From assembly GCA_947247005.1 (NCBI GenBank), contig OX365952.1:51874722-51938721 (forward strand): a stretch of DNA of 64,000 bases. Reading direction: 5' to 3'. The DNA comes from Spisula solida (Eukaryota; Mollusca; Bivalvia; Venerida; Mactridae). The position numbers were made by a program, and so were the translations under genes. Positions 1 through 12,138 of the stretch are shown one piece after another; within the stretch, counting starts at the first letter, position 1, and every line of letters begins with the position of its first letter. Under the pieces are notes generated by a model, which had not been told where the DNA came from, made no database searches, and saw nothing but the letters and a program-made list of their open reading frames with translations.

Positions 1-293
1 GCCATGGTAATATATTTGGAATATGTTTACAGTTAATAAATGTAGACCTGTTCCTGTTGCCATGGTAATATATTTGGAATATGTTTACAGTTGATGAATG
101 TAGACCAGTTCCTGTTGCCATGGTAATGTATTTGGAATATGTTTACAGTTAATAAATGTAGACCAGTTCCTGTTGCCATGGTAATATATTTGGAATATGT
201 TTACAGTTAATAAATGTAGACCAGTTCCTGTTGTCATGGTAATATATTAGGAATATGTTTACAGTTGATGAATGTAGACCAGTTCCTGTTGCC
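1..293. repeat. 58-bp tandem repeat, five copies
   Basis: Five copies of a 58-bp unit (beginning gccatggtaatatattt) run from the window edge to just before the splice acceptor at 295-296. The last copy breaks off exactly where the acceptor begins (gttgcc becomes gttgcccag). The array is therefore intronic and abuts the exon at 297. It may continue to the left of the window. Confidence 0.9.
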
Positions 294-296
294 CAG

Positions 297-406
297 ACAA
301 CCACATCTAATGAGGATGATAAGACTAAGATACTGATCCTAGCTGTTGTATGTGGTGTTCTTGCTGCTATCATACTTATAGGCTTCATCTGTATCATCAA
401 AGCAAA
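297..406 (+). CDS. Exon encoding the transmembrane segment of a single-pass membrane protein (3' part of gene)
   Basis: The exon lies between a cag acceptor (294-296) and a GTAAGT donor (407). It reads in phase 0 as a short polar stretch (TTTSNEDDKTK) followed by about 23 hydrophobic residues (ILILAVVCGVLAAIILIGFI) and a basic stop-transfer (KAK). That is a classic type I membrane anchor. Two bases (AA) carry over the intron and join the exon at 991 in frame. The upstream exons with the ectodomain lie outside the window, so I cannot name the protein. Splice logic and hydropathy are seen directly; the type I topology is inferred. Confidence 0.7.
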
Positions 407-990
407 GTAAGTTACTTCATTCATATAAACAATATAAACACACGTGTATATACTTAGATATCTTGGACCTCGGTCCAAATGGTTTTAACTCATTCAAATG
501 CTCTTTGCACACTGTCGACGTTATTCATTTTTGTATGTATCTTTTGTTTCATTTTCCATTCTATAATCGTATGACATTGTCATAAATACTTCCAGGTTAT
601 GATTCCTACTGATCGTACATGAGTCAAATAAATTATAAATAAATATCAAATTACATAAGACTTGACTTAGTGGACTATATTAGTATTTATACTGGGAATA
701 GCGTTGTTTATATAGAAATGAAAAATATGATAAATTCTTCTACTACAATGTATAGCAGTGCAAAGTCTTTGGTTCGATATTTCAATATAAACATTGAATG
801 ACCGCTCTAGAATACAATCTAGAAAACCTTGCAACGTTGTGTCTAAGAGCAATACTGATATGTACCGTTGTATTTATAGTAGTGTCACTCACTTTCAAGC
901 TATATTCACTTTATATATTCTATAGGTCTATATATAACATTATATAATGTTTGTGTTTTATTTATTGATGTTTTTAAATATTTATTTCAG

Positions 991-1105
991 AATGGCAAGC
1001 AAAAGTCCAAAGAGTGTATACGGGGCGTATGACGTATCTACAGAACACAAAGTACACAGAGAAATGCAACCATATGACAATAACGCCTATGATTACAAGT
1101 TGTAA
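991..1105 (+). CDS. Terminal coding exon: cytoplasmic tail of the same membrane protein
   Basis: The exon follows a good pyrimidine tract and acceptor (tttatttcag) and completes the lysine codon started in the exon ending at 406. It encodes about 38 residues ending in YDYKL and a TAA stop at 1103-1105. The tail is rich in Lys, Ser and Tyr (SVYGAYDV, QPYDNNAYDYKL), with several Tyr that could serve as phosphorylation or sorting sites. No domain was recognised. The 584-bp intron between the two exons holds nothing else I can identify. Confidence 0.65.
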
Positions 1106-2895
1106 AAATCAATCAAACATTAATACAATCCAATTAATTATGTAAAATGTGCTGTGATAGTTCAATAACTAGCAACCATGTATCCTCTACCTTAATGTCG
1201 GTAACCTCTTCCATGGAACATTCACGACTCGCAGATAACTTACTTCACACATCTAAATATTTATGTAATGCTTATGTTTATGGAATAGAAGCCGAAAAGG
1301 ACTGGTTCCATATTGTTTCATCACGTGATTTGTTTCGGAAGATTGTTCGTGTTTTATTCGCTGCGATCTTCTCCATTATTCGTAGTTTAATTGTAAAATA
1401 TGTTGGCTGGGTTTTGGCGCTAACTGTGGTTACCATATTGCAACTAGAGACTGCAAAAACTTACAATGGTTTAACTTTATTATGGTCGTACCAAACCAAA
1501 CATGTGCAGATAATCGCATCACACCCACAGTGTATAAACTTCCGGTTGTCGCAATAAGGAGTACACGTTGAATTAAAGAGTATTGCAATAAGTCGTACAG
1601 TGATAGGAAATCACCGGACATTTCAATCCCAATAAGTCGTACAGTGATTTGGTTTATACTCAGTGACAACAGACTGTATTTAACGCCAAAACACAGCCAT
1701 TATCAGAACAGAATACAATAGATATTTGTTATTTACTATGTGTGCTGGTTAACACATGGCAGCACAAATATAGCATTATTTAAAGAGACAATTTGGTTGA
1801 AAGGTTTCATTTTATGTAGGTATATTTTTCATGCTTCGACACTTTCATTTGAATGCTTTTTACACTTGAGTTCTCGTACTGTAATATATTTACTCTTACA
1901 ATGTTTTCTCTAGATACGTATGACACATGTCATGTTAGCACTGACAGTTGCTTTATGAAAGATTTATGGCAAAGAAGCAATTTAAACCATTCATAATATC
2001 GCGCACTCAATAAACCACAGCATAAACATCAGTGAGGTTTTCGTTTCGTTTTGCAATTTCAGGCAATTTAAGTGATAGTAGTGTTAATTCTACAGGTTAT
2101 TAATACCCTATAGAATTTTGGATGAAAAAATACTAAGTAAATACAATATGCCGATGTTTTGCAAGTTATTTTAAATGCCAGTGTGGTTGTTACTACCATA
2201 AGTACGCAAATATTTGACTTTTTTGCAATACACGGATACGTGAGGCAGCACCTTTAAGTCGCAGGTTACATTCGGGATCGAGAGGTCACGGGTCCAATTC
2301 CATCGATGACCAAATTCTCCTAATGATAAGTCTGACATTAATCTACTACATGTACATGTACTTTTTTCACGTATAATGCTTGTTTCACCGACGAGCTCTA
2401 TAGAGAGTGAATAATCTCACCACACGTATACATAAACTTTGGTGCATTTGAAATCATCGAACTATAAAATGACACATATTGAAGCAATAACCTCCGTTAA
2501 CACATGTTATTTTTTATTTCTTGATGAACGTACTAAATTTTGTTACACTATTAAAGTATTTTTACTCTTTTAAATTTGATGTTTTTATTTCTATGCCCGT
2601 TATTGTCATGTGACATTCAGCTCGCATGTACGTGTATAGTTACATGTATAGGGTGTATAATATATTGTATTGGTTTAGAATACCGATTACAAAGTCAAAC
2701 CTGGTTCCCTTAATGATTACAACTGTTATACATGCATATATTACACACATCTATGACGTACGATAACGATTGCAAGTTACACAAGAAGACAGAACAAGAA
2801 CACGGAAAAGAAAACATCACAGATTAGATGTACAAATTACAATGAGCAACCACAAAAATGCGCAAGAAATAAAGATGAAACTAAAGAGCAACAAG
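1106..2895. other. 3' flank/UTR and AT-rich intergenic DNA
   Basis: No supported gene. A chance open frame at 1147-1557 has no homology or splice context. Direct repeats of an aataagtcgtacagtgat motif occur at about 1588-1605 and 1631-1648. A stretch at 1673-1700 (actgtatttaacgccaaaa) recurs next to the 748-bp repeat at about 10495. Confidence 0.5.
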
Positions 2896-3257
2896 ACACG
2901 ACAACCTTCTCCAACAACCTGCTGCCTCAGTCAGTCCAATATAGAAGACACGACAACCTTCTCCAACAACCTGCCGCCTCAGTCAGTCCAATATAGAAGA
3001 CACGACAACCTTCTCCAACAACCTGCCGCCTCAGTCAGTCCAATATAGAAGACACGACAACCTTCTCCAACAACCTGCCGCCTCAGTTAGTCTAATATAG
3101 AAGACACGTCAACCTTCTCCAACAACCTGCCGCCTAAGTCAGTCCAATATAGAAGACACGACAACCTTCTCCAACAACCTGCCGCCTCAGTCAGTCCAAT
3201 ATAGAAGACAATGACAACCTTCTCCGACAACCTGCCGCCTCAGTCAGTCCAATATAG
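2896..3257. repeat. 52-bp minisatellite, seven copies
   Basis: Seven copies of a 52-bp unit starting acacgacaaccttctccaac occur at 2896, 2948, 3000, 3052, 3104, 3156 and about 3208. They differ by single substitutions, with a small insertion in the last. The length is not a multiple of three and the open frames crossing it are by-products. Confidence 0.9.
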
Positions 3258-4033
3258 CCGTAACAAGAACCCGCAGATAACAACGGATCACAAATATGAC
3301 CACACAACACATGGACAACCCACAAAGCAACGCCCAGCAGAAACATTATACGTACATGCCTTTATAAGATATGAAGCAGCCTTAAGTTGGTGTACAACAA
3401 AGTTACAGAAGATCATGTTCTAAATGAACACACGAAAGGCACAGTAACAAAAAGTAGACAAAAACATACATACACAATCATGTAGAAGAGTATTAACTGT
3501 TCAACTTCCACATTGGTACTGCCATTGACAATAAATCATTGGAAACTTAAACTAGGTACATGTGTACCTATATGTGAGCACTGAACCTCTTTCCAAGTAT
3601 TATTTTTACTGGGGGAACCCCAGTATTCGTATTACATACCATCTCAGAAATCACTACGATGTTAACGATGTAATTTCTCCACAACCAATCCATCCGAGCA
3701 AGAAACAAGTTCCAGCAAATCTAAACCAATGTCGTCATTTTCAACCATTTTAAAGAAAATTTGTTTATATTAATTGTATTAATTTTCATTTGTTTGTATT
3801 TTGTAAACTTTTTGAAAGTTTTTGTCGATGACTTAATGTATCTGTGCGAATAAATTCCTACGCGCTGTAAAATGACTAATGATTTTTGAGGGGCGATACA
3901 AAGGTCACTGTTAAAAGTAACCCGTTGAGCAGACGAACTTTACATAATTCATGGTTTTAACATTCATATTACAGTTTAGCTAGAAACGCTGAACTTAACG
4001 TGTGCTTATTTTTCACTATTTACAATATGTTGC
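3258..4033. other. Intergenic DNA, no gene seen
   Basis: AT-rich sequence. Short open frames (3562-3753) show no domain, signal peptide or splice pattern. Confidence 0.5.
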
Positions 4034-4611
4034 ATTTGTTGATAGTTTTGATCCACGTTTCATCCATTTACTTACCAGCGATCTTCAGCTAAATATTTGA
4101 GTCTACCGTTAGAACAATCCTTTTCCCAGCGTTGTTACATAAATATTTCCTCGCCGAAAACCGGGACCATATCAGTAATTTGTGTTTCGTCCCCATCTTT
4201 TTCGTTCGCGTTATTCGTACTCTATCCAGATCGTATGCAGATAGAGTTATGGAATAAGGACTCTGTTAGTTTTAAGTTACTAGTTTTTTATTATTTTCTT
4301 GCGCCCATGTAAATAGTATTGATCGACGTTTGAACCATATAATAAAGTTACCACAGATCATCAGCAAAATAGTTTGCGTCTGTCGTTAGGACTACTCTTG
4401 TCCGAGCGCCAAGCTGTGTATACAATTTTCCCACCGAAAGTCTAGACCATACCGCGTATTTACGTTTCGACCCCTGTTTTATTAGTTCTCGCTAATCATA
4501 CCCTGTCCGATCGTTTTATAATTTATATTTGCAACTGAAGAGTTGTGGAATTATGACTTTGCGTAGTTTTTAGACGCTGGTTTTTTTTTTATTTTACTGC
4601 GCCCATTCATT
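4034..4611. repeat. Diverged tandem duplication, period about 298 bp
   Basis: Two successive segments share an ordered series of blocks. These include a gat-cacg-tt start, atcttcagc/atcatcagc, gtctaccgttag/gtctgtcgttag, cgccgaaaaccgggaccat/caccgaaagtctagaccat, and the closing gcgcccat at 4301 and 4599. Identity looks like roughly 65-70 percent by eye, with small indels. I do not recognise the unit. Confidence 0.65.
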
Positions 4612-5076
4612 CACTATCCTATTTCTTATATTCTTTTGGTTAACTACCATCAGAATAATTCGCGCGGAAACGTTTAAACAAAATTTAATGTTTTTATTTT
4701 ATTCATTACGCGAGTCTGACCTGTAATATGGTAAGTGTTGATCCTTAAGGGTGTTTTACTAATCGATTGCAAGTTGTTGCATACATTTACGTAAAAATAT
4801 TGAATATTGAACGTAGACCGGGCCACAATATTACCAATATAACCGGAACAGAGTGAATAAATATACTTATAGTTTACCCAATCAAAAGCCAGGGATTTTC
4901 AAATTTTTGGACCTCTAATCCATTTATTTGTGCAATAGGCACAATATCTAGTAAGTGGTTCATGAAGTAAATCCATTTATTAGGACAATTTGGCTGTTTC
5001 CATACATGGAAAACTAGACCCGCCTTCCCTCTAAATTGTACTGTTATTCCTATATCAACATATTACCAGCTTATAT

Positions 5077-5330
5077 ACGAGGGCTGATCAACAAATACAA
5101 GAAAAAGCCCTAATTTCTTTATTTGTCATTGTAATTGGATGAAATTTTCAATACATAAAGATAAATGTATTTCAAGTTGATTCACCGCTGATCATCAATA
5201 TTAACCAAAGTCAGAACGGATGCGATTTCCTATGGCAACAGCACTCGACGTTATGCAGCCCAACTGTTGATATTTTGCAACATTGAACGTAGCAAACGAT
5301 GACGTATCATTGGTGCATTCAATTTTTTTG
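5077..5330 (+). mobile_element. Possible mariner-type transposon 5' remnant
   Basis: The sequence TACGAGGGCTGATCAACAAA at 5076-5095 follows the TA-CGAGGG-GATCAA pattern of many mariner terminal repeats (family knowledge, from memory). A relative in reverse orientation occurs at about 10833-10856 (atttgttgatcatccctgg). No transposase frame was found. Downstream, 5180-5310 has the look of mariner leader sequence, but I cannot verify this. Confidence 0.3.
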
Positions 5331-5654
5331 TAATTTTCTAAAGGATGGGTTATGAATATTTATTATGTAATGATATACTATTACATTCATGATTTCCAAA
5401 ACAAGTTTTAATGTCAAATTTCGTTTAATAACTAGTTGCATCAAAGTCGTTGTCAGAAAATGAGTGTGATACAGAAATCGGCGACGAAGTGTTGTTGCGA
5501 TTGAAACCTCATATAGTCCGTGCAGGATAATGTGGCAGTCACGTGACACAATGTTTTCTGCTTTGGACAATGTCAATTGATTGAATTAGGTAAATCATGG
5601 TTAAGGTTTGTGATTATAAATCATTTTTACCATCCACCAATTCAAACATACTTC

Positions 5655-5740
5655 ATAGCCGAGTGGTTTAGTGCGTAGATACTTCCTAACGATATCGATA
5701 GTTTTGGCCGCGAGTTCGAAACCTTGTCCAGTTGTATGTA
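5655..5740 (+). mobile_element. tRNA-derived SINE head
   Basis: A box (TAGCCGAGTGG) and B box (GAGTTCGAAACC) are spaced as in a Leu/Ser-type tRNA, followed by a T-rich stretch. The clover-leaf stems are imperfect and no CCA or clean acceptor stem is visible, so this is a SINE or tRNA relic and not a functional tRNA gene. Confidence 0.55.
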
Positions 5741-6233
5741 TTTTTTTATTTCTTTTTCTCATCTTTATAAATTTAAAAGCTAAGAGCTAAGAAAAATGGC
5801 TTAAGTAATCAATTATATCCAATAGTGATACAAACCTGTAATAAAAGCCATTAAGGCTGTTATCAAAGAGTGTATAGCCTAAATATACATGTACACAATC
5901 AACGTGGTGTGTACATGTATTATAATTAAAACACAATAATTTCGATGGCTAGTATTGTAAGTACCAACACGAAGCATAAGATACATTATCTGAGTGTGAC
6001 TGTAACTCAGACCATAATTCAGCAGATGAAGTGATGTAAAATTATTTTGTATTGTAATGATTATTGTGTTATTGTCATAAAAGTTGAATTGAATTAAAAA
6101 TAATTTTATCATGACCATAATAAAATTAAGAAAAATATATAATTAACAAATTATAAATTCTCTCAAAAAGAAAGTGAAAATATCGTTAAAATGTTGGGAT
6201 GAATTTAAAACAATACTAAAGACTTCTTTGATG

Positions 6234-6294
6234 GGTTGAACTTGAATCGCTCAGTTACAATTGCTGGGCTTTACCATCTGAGCTATTACAGCAT
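6234..6294 (-). mobile_element. tRNA-like SINE head
   Basis: On the minus strand, TAGCTCAGATGG (A-box-like) is followed about 30 bases later by GATTCAAGTTC (B-box-like). No good acceptor stem is present, so it is interpreted as a decayed SINE. Confidence 0.45.
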
Positions 6295-6685
6295 ACATAA
6301 TTACTTGCAATTATTTAGTGCTTACATTATATTGCAATTAGTCAAGCATGACGATAAGACCAAGCAATTTAACTGCCTGGATAACTGTCTATGTTAAATG
6401 TTAAATTTCGTCGTTGAATGGCTGGTATAGGATTAGCTTCACAAGGCAGTCATACTGGTCTGAAAGGTGAACATACACTAGTCCATATTAAGTCTGTATT
6501 TCAACAGTTACTGCTTGCATATTTTTTAATGAAACGCACAATCAACAAACAATTACATTATTTTAAAGTTATCTATAATCGATATCATATATTACCTGTC
6601 GTGAAATAGACTCGACTGCCACATTATCTAGCACGAACTATAACATACAAATGGCAATATTGCACTATGCAACGACTATAGTGCG

Positions 6686-6867
6686 CCCAGGATAATGTGA
6701 TGTTTATAAACATTAATCGGTCTGGTCAACTGTGGCAAAATTGGTTTTACAAATCACTTAAATAAACAGATAAGGTCAGTATTGTGCTTCACTGATAATC
6801 GTACACATAATTGTAATCCACCTTTGTGGAATATACCAAATGTTCCCGCCTATCACATTATCCTGGG
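6686..6867. mobile_element. MITE with 16-bp terminal inverted repeats
   Basis: CCCAGGATAATGTGAT at 6686-6701 is the exact inverse of ATCACATTATCCTGGG at 6852-6867. It encloses 150 bp of non-coding DNA. No clear target-site duplication can be called. Confidence 0.6.
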
Positions 6868-6872
6868 TGTAT

Positions 6873-7620
6873 TTTTATGCGGTAATATTTGGCCAGATCA
6901 TTTGTTTTAAATTGTCAATGTTATCTAACCATTTTAGTAACGCGTTCTGAATGTGAGTCTTTAAACTCTTTTACTAGCCATGGGCTATTAGATATTATTC
7001 GTATATAATTCGCATTAAAATGTCTACGTTAAAGCAGGATGCGTGAGATAGCATCTCAACTGATTGTTATCCGATACATTAAAGTCAACCTCATGTTGTC
7101 ATATTTTCAATATTGGTAAACCCTTTGTTTTTGAAGTAATTATGCAATAATGTTGTAGCCACGTTTTAATTGGCTTACAAAGTATATAACATGACATTTG
7201 ATTGGTCAAAAGTTTTTAAGATTTATTTTCTATGATTTGAAAATAATGTAAAGTAAAGTAAGATTTGAATTAGACTGAATATACAAAAAGTGATGATGTA
7301 GGACTAAGACAGTTATGATGTAGGTTTTAAAAAGTTAGGAAAAGTGGAGTTCCACTACGCTTCATTAAAATATAATGTACTTACTAACTCTGTGTGTTAA
7401 AACCTATTTGTTATTGTTAAACTATTTGGAGAAACTACAAAATAAAAATAGTAAAACTGACGGTGGATTTGTCATCACTTATTTAGTTGAGACTTTATCA
7501 GATTTGAAATTATACTGGAAAATGCATTGGACTTACGACGTTAGCAGAGCTAAACTGACAGCTCCCGACACACAAACGACAGAGGTGTTCAACAACAACA
7601 CACAGCATTGAACTTGAGCT
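6873..7620. repeat. 748-bp direct repeat, left copy
   Basis: Base-for-base identical, by eye, to 9737-10484 with no indel (constant offset 2864). The unit contains a TATA-like AGTATATAAC (about 7180) and an AATAAA (about 7441), an arrangement like an LTR promoter and polyadenylation signal. It does not have TG...CA ends. A 78-codon open frame (7375-7611) is duplicated with it but shows no family features. Confidence 0.9.
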
Positions 7621-9736
7621 AAATTTCCACACTGGTTACCAACGCCAATTTTCAACGGCATTACACTGGCGGAGAAGAGAGGGTAAAATTTGCGGTACCT
7701 CACAGCATCACAGCCAAGCGAGTGAATTTCAACAAGCGAGTTACTACTACCATGTTAATTCTACCAAACGAATAATTACAGCCAAGCGAGTGAATTTTAA
7801 TCAGCGAATAAATTAATCAGCGAATAAATACAGCCAAGCGAATTTCTACACGTGAGTTATTGCTAATTAGCGAATTTCAAGCAGTGATAAATACAGCAAA
7901 GTGAATCAGTGCATATTTGAGCACTAGAAGTATTATATTAAATTGCATCAGTGTGAGAATACTTCATCTCGGAAATTTGGCAAGTTCGAATTCTACTAGA
8001 ATGATCAATCGGCGATATTCAGTGAGTTTCCAGCATCAACCGATTATGGATTCCATATGGATTACCCATGGACTCATGTTACGTTCGCCACACGGTCGGC
8101 GAGAACATGCGATCTACAGAAACAAAAGACATTAAACTTTGGATGTGTAATAATCGGTGGACCTTCTGTGTCGATGAATCTGTACTTATTTTATGTAAAT
8201 TTTGGTACTTTTGTTATATTCACGTCACAGTTGAAAACTGTATTTATTATCATTGACAATGTTTTTAGTCTAACTTTATTATGCTATTAAAATGCGCGTA
8301 ATTGTTTCCATACGTAAATTTTTCTAAACCTGTGGTACGTAATAAAGATATCATTAATTTTATTTTACAAGATCAGATGAGATTTCGGATTTATAAGCAT
8401 ATGGTCATCTTAGACATTTTGAAGTTTAGGTAATATTTATGCGAAAATAGAAAAATATGTCAACTTGAATTTAAACGTTTAGGCATAATCGGCAACAAAT
8501 GGCATTAAAATGTATGTGAGACATTTAATTAAGTATACAATATACAATGAGTTACGTTATTTCTAAGGGGGTATGAGTTAGCAATATTAAAAATAATTTA
8601 TTAACTGTTTTAGGCGGTAATAGTTATTTTGTGACCTTAAAATGGGTTAAAGCAGCAATGTTCTTGGTTGTTAAGAGCTCACAAATATCCTAAGTTTGAA
8701 TGCATGTTACGTCCTTTCAAATATCGAGGACTTCTTGTATAAATAACACTTTGGACCGCGGAATTAATATCATATGCTAAATTAAGGAAATGCAGGCTCA
8801 CTTAGCTCTATTTCAGTCAATCTATTTATTGTGCTACAGTAGCACTTAATATTGGTCATTGGTTATCCCAATACCATTACAGGTGTATATTTTTTTGTGA
8901 GAAAGGTGTGAGTGTGTTATATAGTCTAACTATTAGTGTGAGTGTGGTATTTTTAACACCTGGTACTGGTATATGTAGGATGCAGTAGTCTGCGCAGATG
9001 TTGCTTCTATGGTAGATAACAGTCCAATTCTTATATTTTAGTTGACTGGAGTAGACTGGTGATGTTTCTGCTTTCCATCGTTCTGTGTTTCCATACGGTA
9101 TTTTGGAATCAACCTTAAGTGAGCTGCAGTTTAAGAACTTTTTAGCTGTCTTTAATTCACGGGATATATCCACGGGATATAATGCACTCAGCTATTGTGA
9201 GCTGGTAGCATAGGCATAAATTAATTAATTGTGCATTTACCAGAAAATAGGGAAATGTAATTATATAGAATTACATGATATTGCTGAACTCAAAACCCTA
9301 GGGACGTGAACTGCATGTATAAAGAATGGAGTATATGCACGTGTTGTCCGATAATATTCAGTTTATAAAAACAACTTGAGACAAATAAACTAAATAATTG
9401 TCTGTCTTATTTACATGATTCTTGAAAAGATTTTACATTGCCACTTTGAATATGTTGGTAGCATTTCTAACTGAAAATGTCCGAATGTTAGGACATGGTC
9501 CCAATGAACTGTTGAAATTTGGAAAACTTCAACACTTTCCGGTTTCAGCCTTGCTGAACACTATGTTTATTAACTCTAACATTTGTGGAATAGGCACAAT
9601 ATATTCAATGGCTAATAGATAATGTGACCGTGTACATGGCTTTATTTGTAACTGCATATTTTTTGTATATTTAAGTACTGTTGATAAAATTGGATGACCA
9701 CTTCATAGGAATGAAGTTAAATACGGGAGGGGAAAC
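7621..9736. other. 2.1-kb spacer between the two 748-bp repeats
   Basis: No gag, pol or transposase frame is visible. Between 7720 and 7910 an irregular motif (acagccaagcgagtgaattt) recurs several times. A purine-rich tract (gggaggggaaa, 9725-9735) lies immediately before the right repeat, as a polypurine tract would before a 3' LTR. The remainder is AT-rich with no recognised feature. Confidence 0.5.
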
Positions 9737-10484
9737 TTTTATGCGGTAATATTTGGCCAGATCATTTGTTTTAAATTGTCAATGTTATCTAACCATTTTA
9801 GTAACGCGTTCTGAATGTGAGTCTTTAAACTCTTTTACTAGCCATGGGCTATTAGATATTATTCGTATATAATTCGCATTAAAATGTCTACGTTAAAGCA
9901 GGATGCGTGAGATAGCATCTCAACTGATTGTTATCCGATACATTAAAGTCAACCTCATGTTGTCATATTTTCAATATTGGTAAACCCTTTGTTTTTGAAG
10001 TAATTATGCAATAATGTTGTAGCCACGTTTTAATTGGCTTACAAAGTATATAACATGACATTTGATTGGTCAAAAGTTTTTAAGATTTATTTTCTATGAT
10101 TTGAAAATAATGTAAAGTAAAGTAAGATTTGAATTAGACTGAATATACAAAAAGTGATGATGTAGGACTAAGACAGTTATGATGTAGGTTTTAAAAAGTT
10201 AGGAAAAGTGGAGTTCCACTACGCTTCATTAAAATATAATGTACTTACTAACTCTGTGTGTTAAAACCTATTTGTTATTGTTAAACTATTTGGAGAAACT
10301 ACAAAATAAAAATAGTAAAACTGACGGTGGATTTGTCATCACTTATTTAGTTGAGACTTTATCAGATTTGAAATTATACTGGAAAATGCATTGGACTTAC
10401 GACGTTAGCAGAGCTAAACTGACAGCTCCCGACACACAAACGACAGAGGTGTTCAACAACAACACACAGCATTGAACTTGAGCT
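9737..10484. repeat. 748-bp direct repeat, right copy
   Basis: Identical to 6873-7620. Just beyond both copies there is still weak similarity: an aacgcca block followed by a ggcattaca-like block in each. Confidence 0.9.
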
Positions 10485-10966
10485 CAATTCCCAAACTGTA
10501 TATTAACGCCAAAACACGGCATTACAGTATGTAATGGCATACAAAACAGGTGTATGTTTGGTTTAATTATGCTATCATATGTAGCCGTGTGAAATCAATG
10601 CCGACATGCAAATGGGCTATACTGTTATATGTACCAACTCCGCGATGACGTTGGGCCAGTGTACCCATAGTCACGTTACAGTTTCAATGTTGTTTTTTTT
10701 TCAAAAAATATTACCTTGAGTTTAATGTTTTATAGTTATGTACATTGTGTATTCGTAATACGTCAATCTTTTATATGACCAATTATTTTAAGTATTGGTC
10801 AATGTTATAAAGATTTCAAAGCATTTTTCCGCGTATTTGTTGATCATCCCTGGTACATACAATCTTGCCTTATTTTACCTTCATTACTCCATCAATGGGC
10901 ATGTTATTGTTTGCAAACAATAGCATTGGAAATGACACCAACAAGTGGGCGGGTAAACTATAAGCC

Positions 10967-12138
10967 GGTTATAGATCACATATTAGAATAATAAACGAAT
11001 TAAGTACGGCGTTCGCTTCGCTCACTTGTATAGCCCGTTTGCAGCGAAAAAAATCGTCTAAATTTTAAATTTCTGTAAATCTATTCATCAGATGGTGATA
11101 AAAATTTACATAGAGCCATAATTACATTCTACCTACTCCCATTTCAAATTTCATAATTTTCAATTAATTATTTAAACAATTTTATTCTTTATTGTATATT
11201 AATATTACATGACTTTGGACACTTTAACGCAGGGAGGTAATTTGGTATTCCATTGATGTTTTACTGTCATTTATTTAACTGTTATAATCCGTGATCAGCT
11301 AAATTGACATTGCTGTGATGAAAGCGAAATGTATGAGGCCCGTATAAGTCGTTTTGTTTAGGTATGTCGCTGTTGTGTGTGTATACAGATAATGTATAAT
11401 AATATCACGAAAAAGCAGTGAAAACCAAATCCTTATTCACTAAGCCACATAAGCTATATACATTTTTTGTATATACACATACATATACATATTTAATTAT
11501 GTTAAATTAAGAACTTATTGGAGCATTGTAATGTTTATGTACACAAAGGCATGTAGTCATATGACTGGACCAGTCCTAAATAATTGGGTTATATACATCT
11601 ACCCAAACCTTAAGTAATGGTCAGAAATCGACCTTTACACTTTTGAAGCCCTAATATTAAGCAGTCTAAATCGTTCAAAGACGCTGTAAAATTCGTGTTT
11701 TTATAGTTCGAGAAGGAGGCTGCAAGACGCAAACCATTTTTACGTTTAGACCCGAAAATATGATACAAACAAACAGTACAGATGCACAGACGGGCCTCGT
11801 ATATGATATATTAAACAGGTAACAAACTCGTAAATGTACCGTTAGACGTGTCATGTGACCATAAAATTGGCTGTTGCGTGTATCGAGTCTTCTAACATGA
11901 AGTTTCATTGTAAACTACAAATATTTTACATAGAACTTATGAACAAAACTTTTTTCACACATGCCCGATGCTTGTTAAATTTAATTGTGTATTAGGTAGA
12001 AAGATTTCATTCACCCGTGCAAAATCTCATACTTGTAGGTGCAGTAAATACTGAGAAATCTTCATTTTAGACGATTTTTTTCGCCGCAAACGGACTATAC
12101 TTAATTCGTTTATTATTCTAATATATGATCGATAACCT
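10967..12138. mobile_element. Non-autonomous DNA transposon with inverted arms of about 75-100 bp
   Basis: The left arm (10967-11066) and right arm (12063-12138) are inverse copies. They share ATATTAGAATAATAAACGAA, then a CCGTTTGC-CGAAAAAAATCGTC block. The left arm carries an extra 22-bp insertion (cggcgttcgcttcgctcact). The 1.0-kb interior contains no transposase frame. Ends are approximate because no clean target-site duplication is visible. Confidence 0.6.

Noticed and set aside
1147..1557. 136-codon open frame with a hydrophobic stretch
   Set aside because: It lies just after the stop of the membrane-protein gene, with no splice signals or family resemblance; chance frame in 3' flank.
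2240..2320. tRNA-like B-box (gggtccaattcc) near 2290
   Set aside because: No matching A box at the right distance; too weak to call a SINE.
7375..10475. Duplicated 78-codon open frame
   Set aside because: Present twice only because the 748-bp repeat is duplicated. No domain, and it has biased AT composition.
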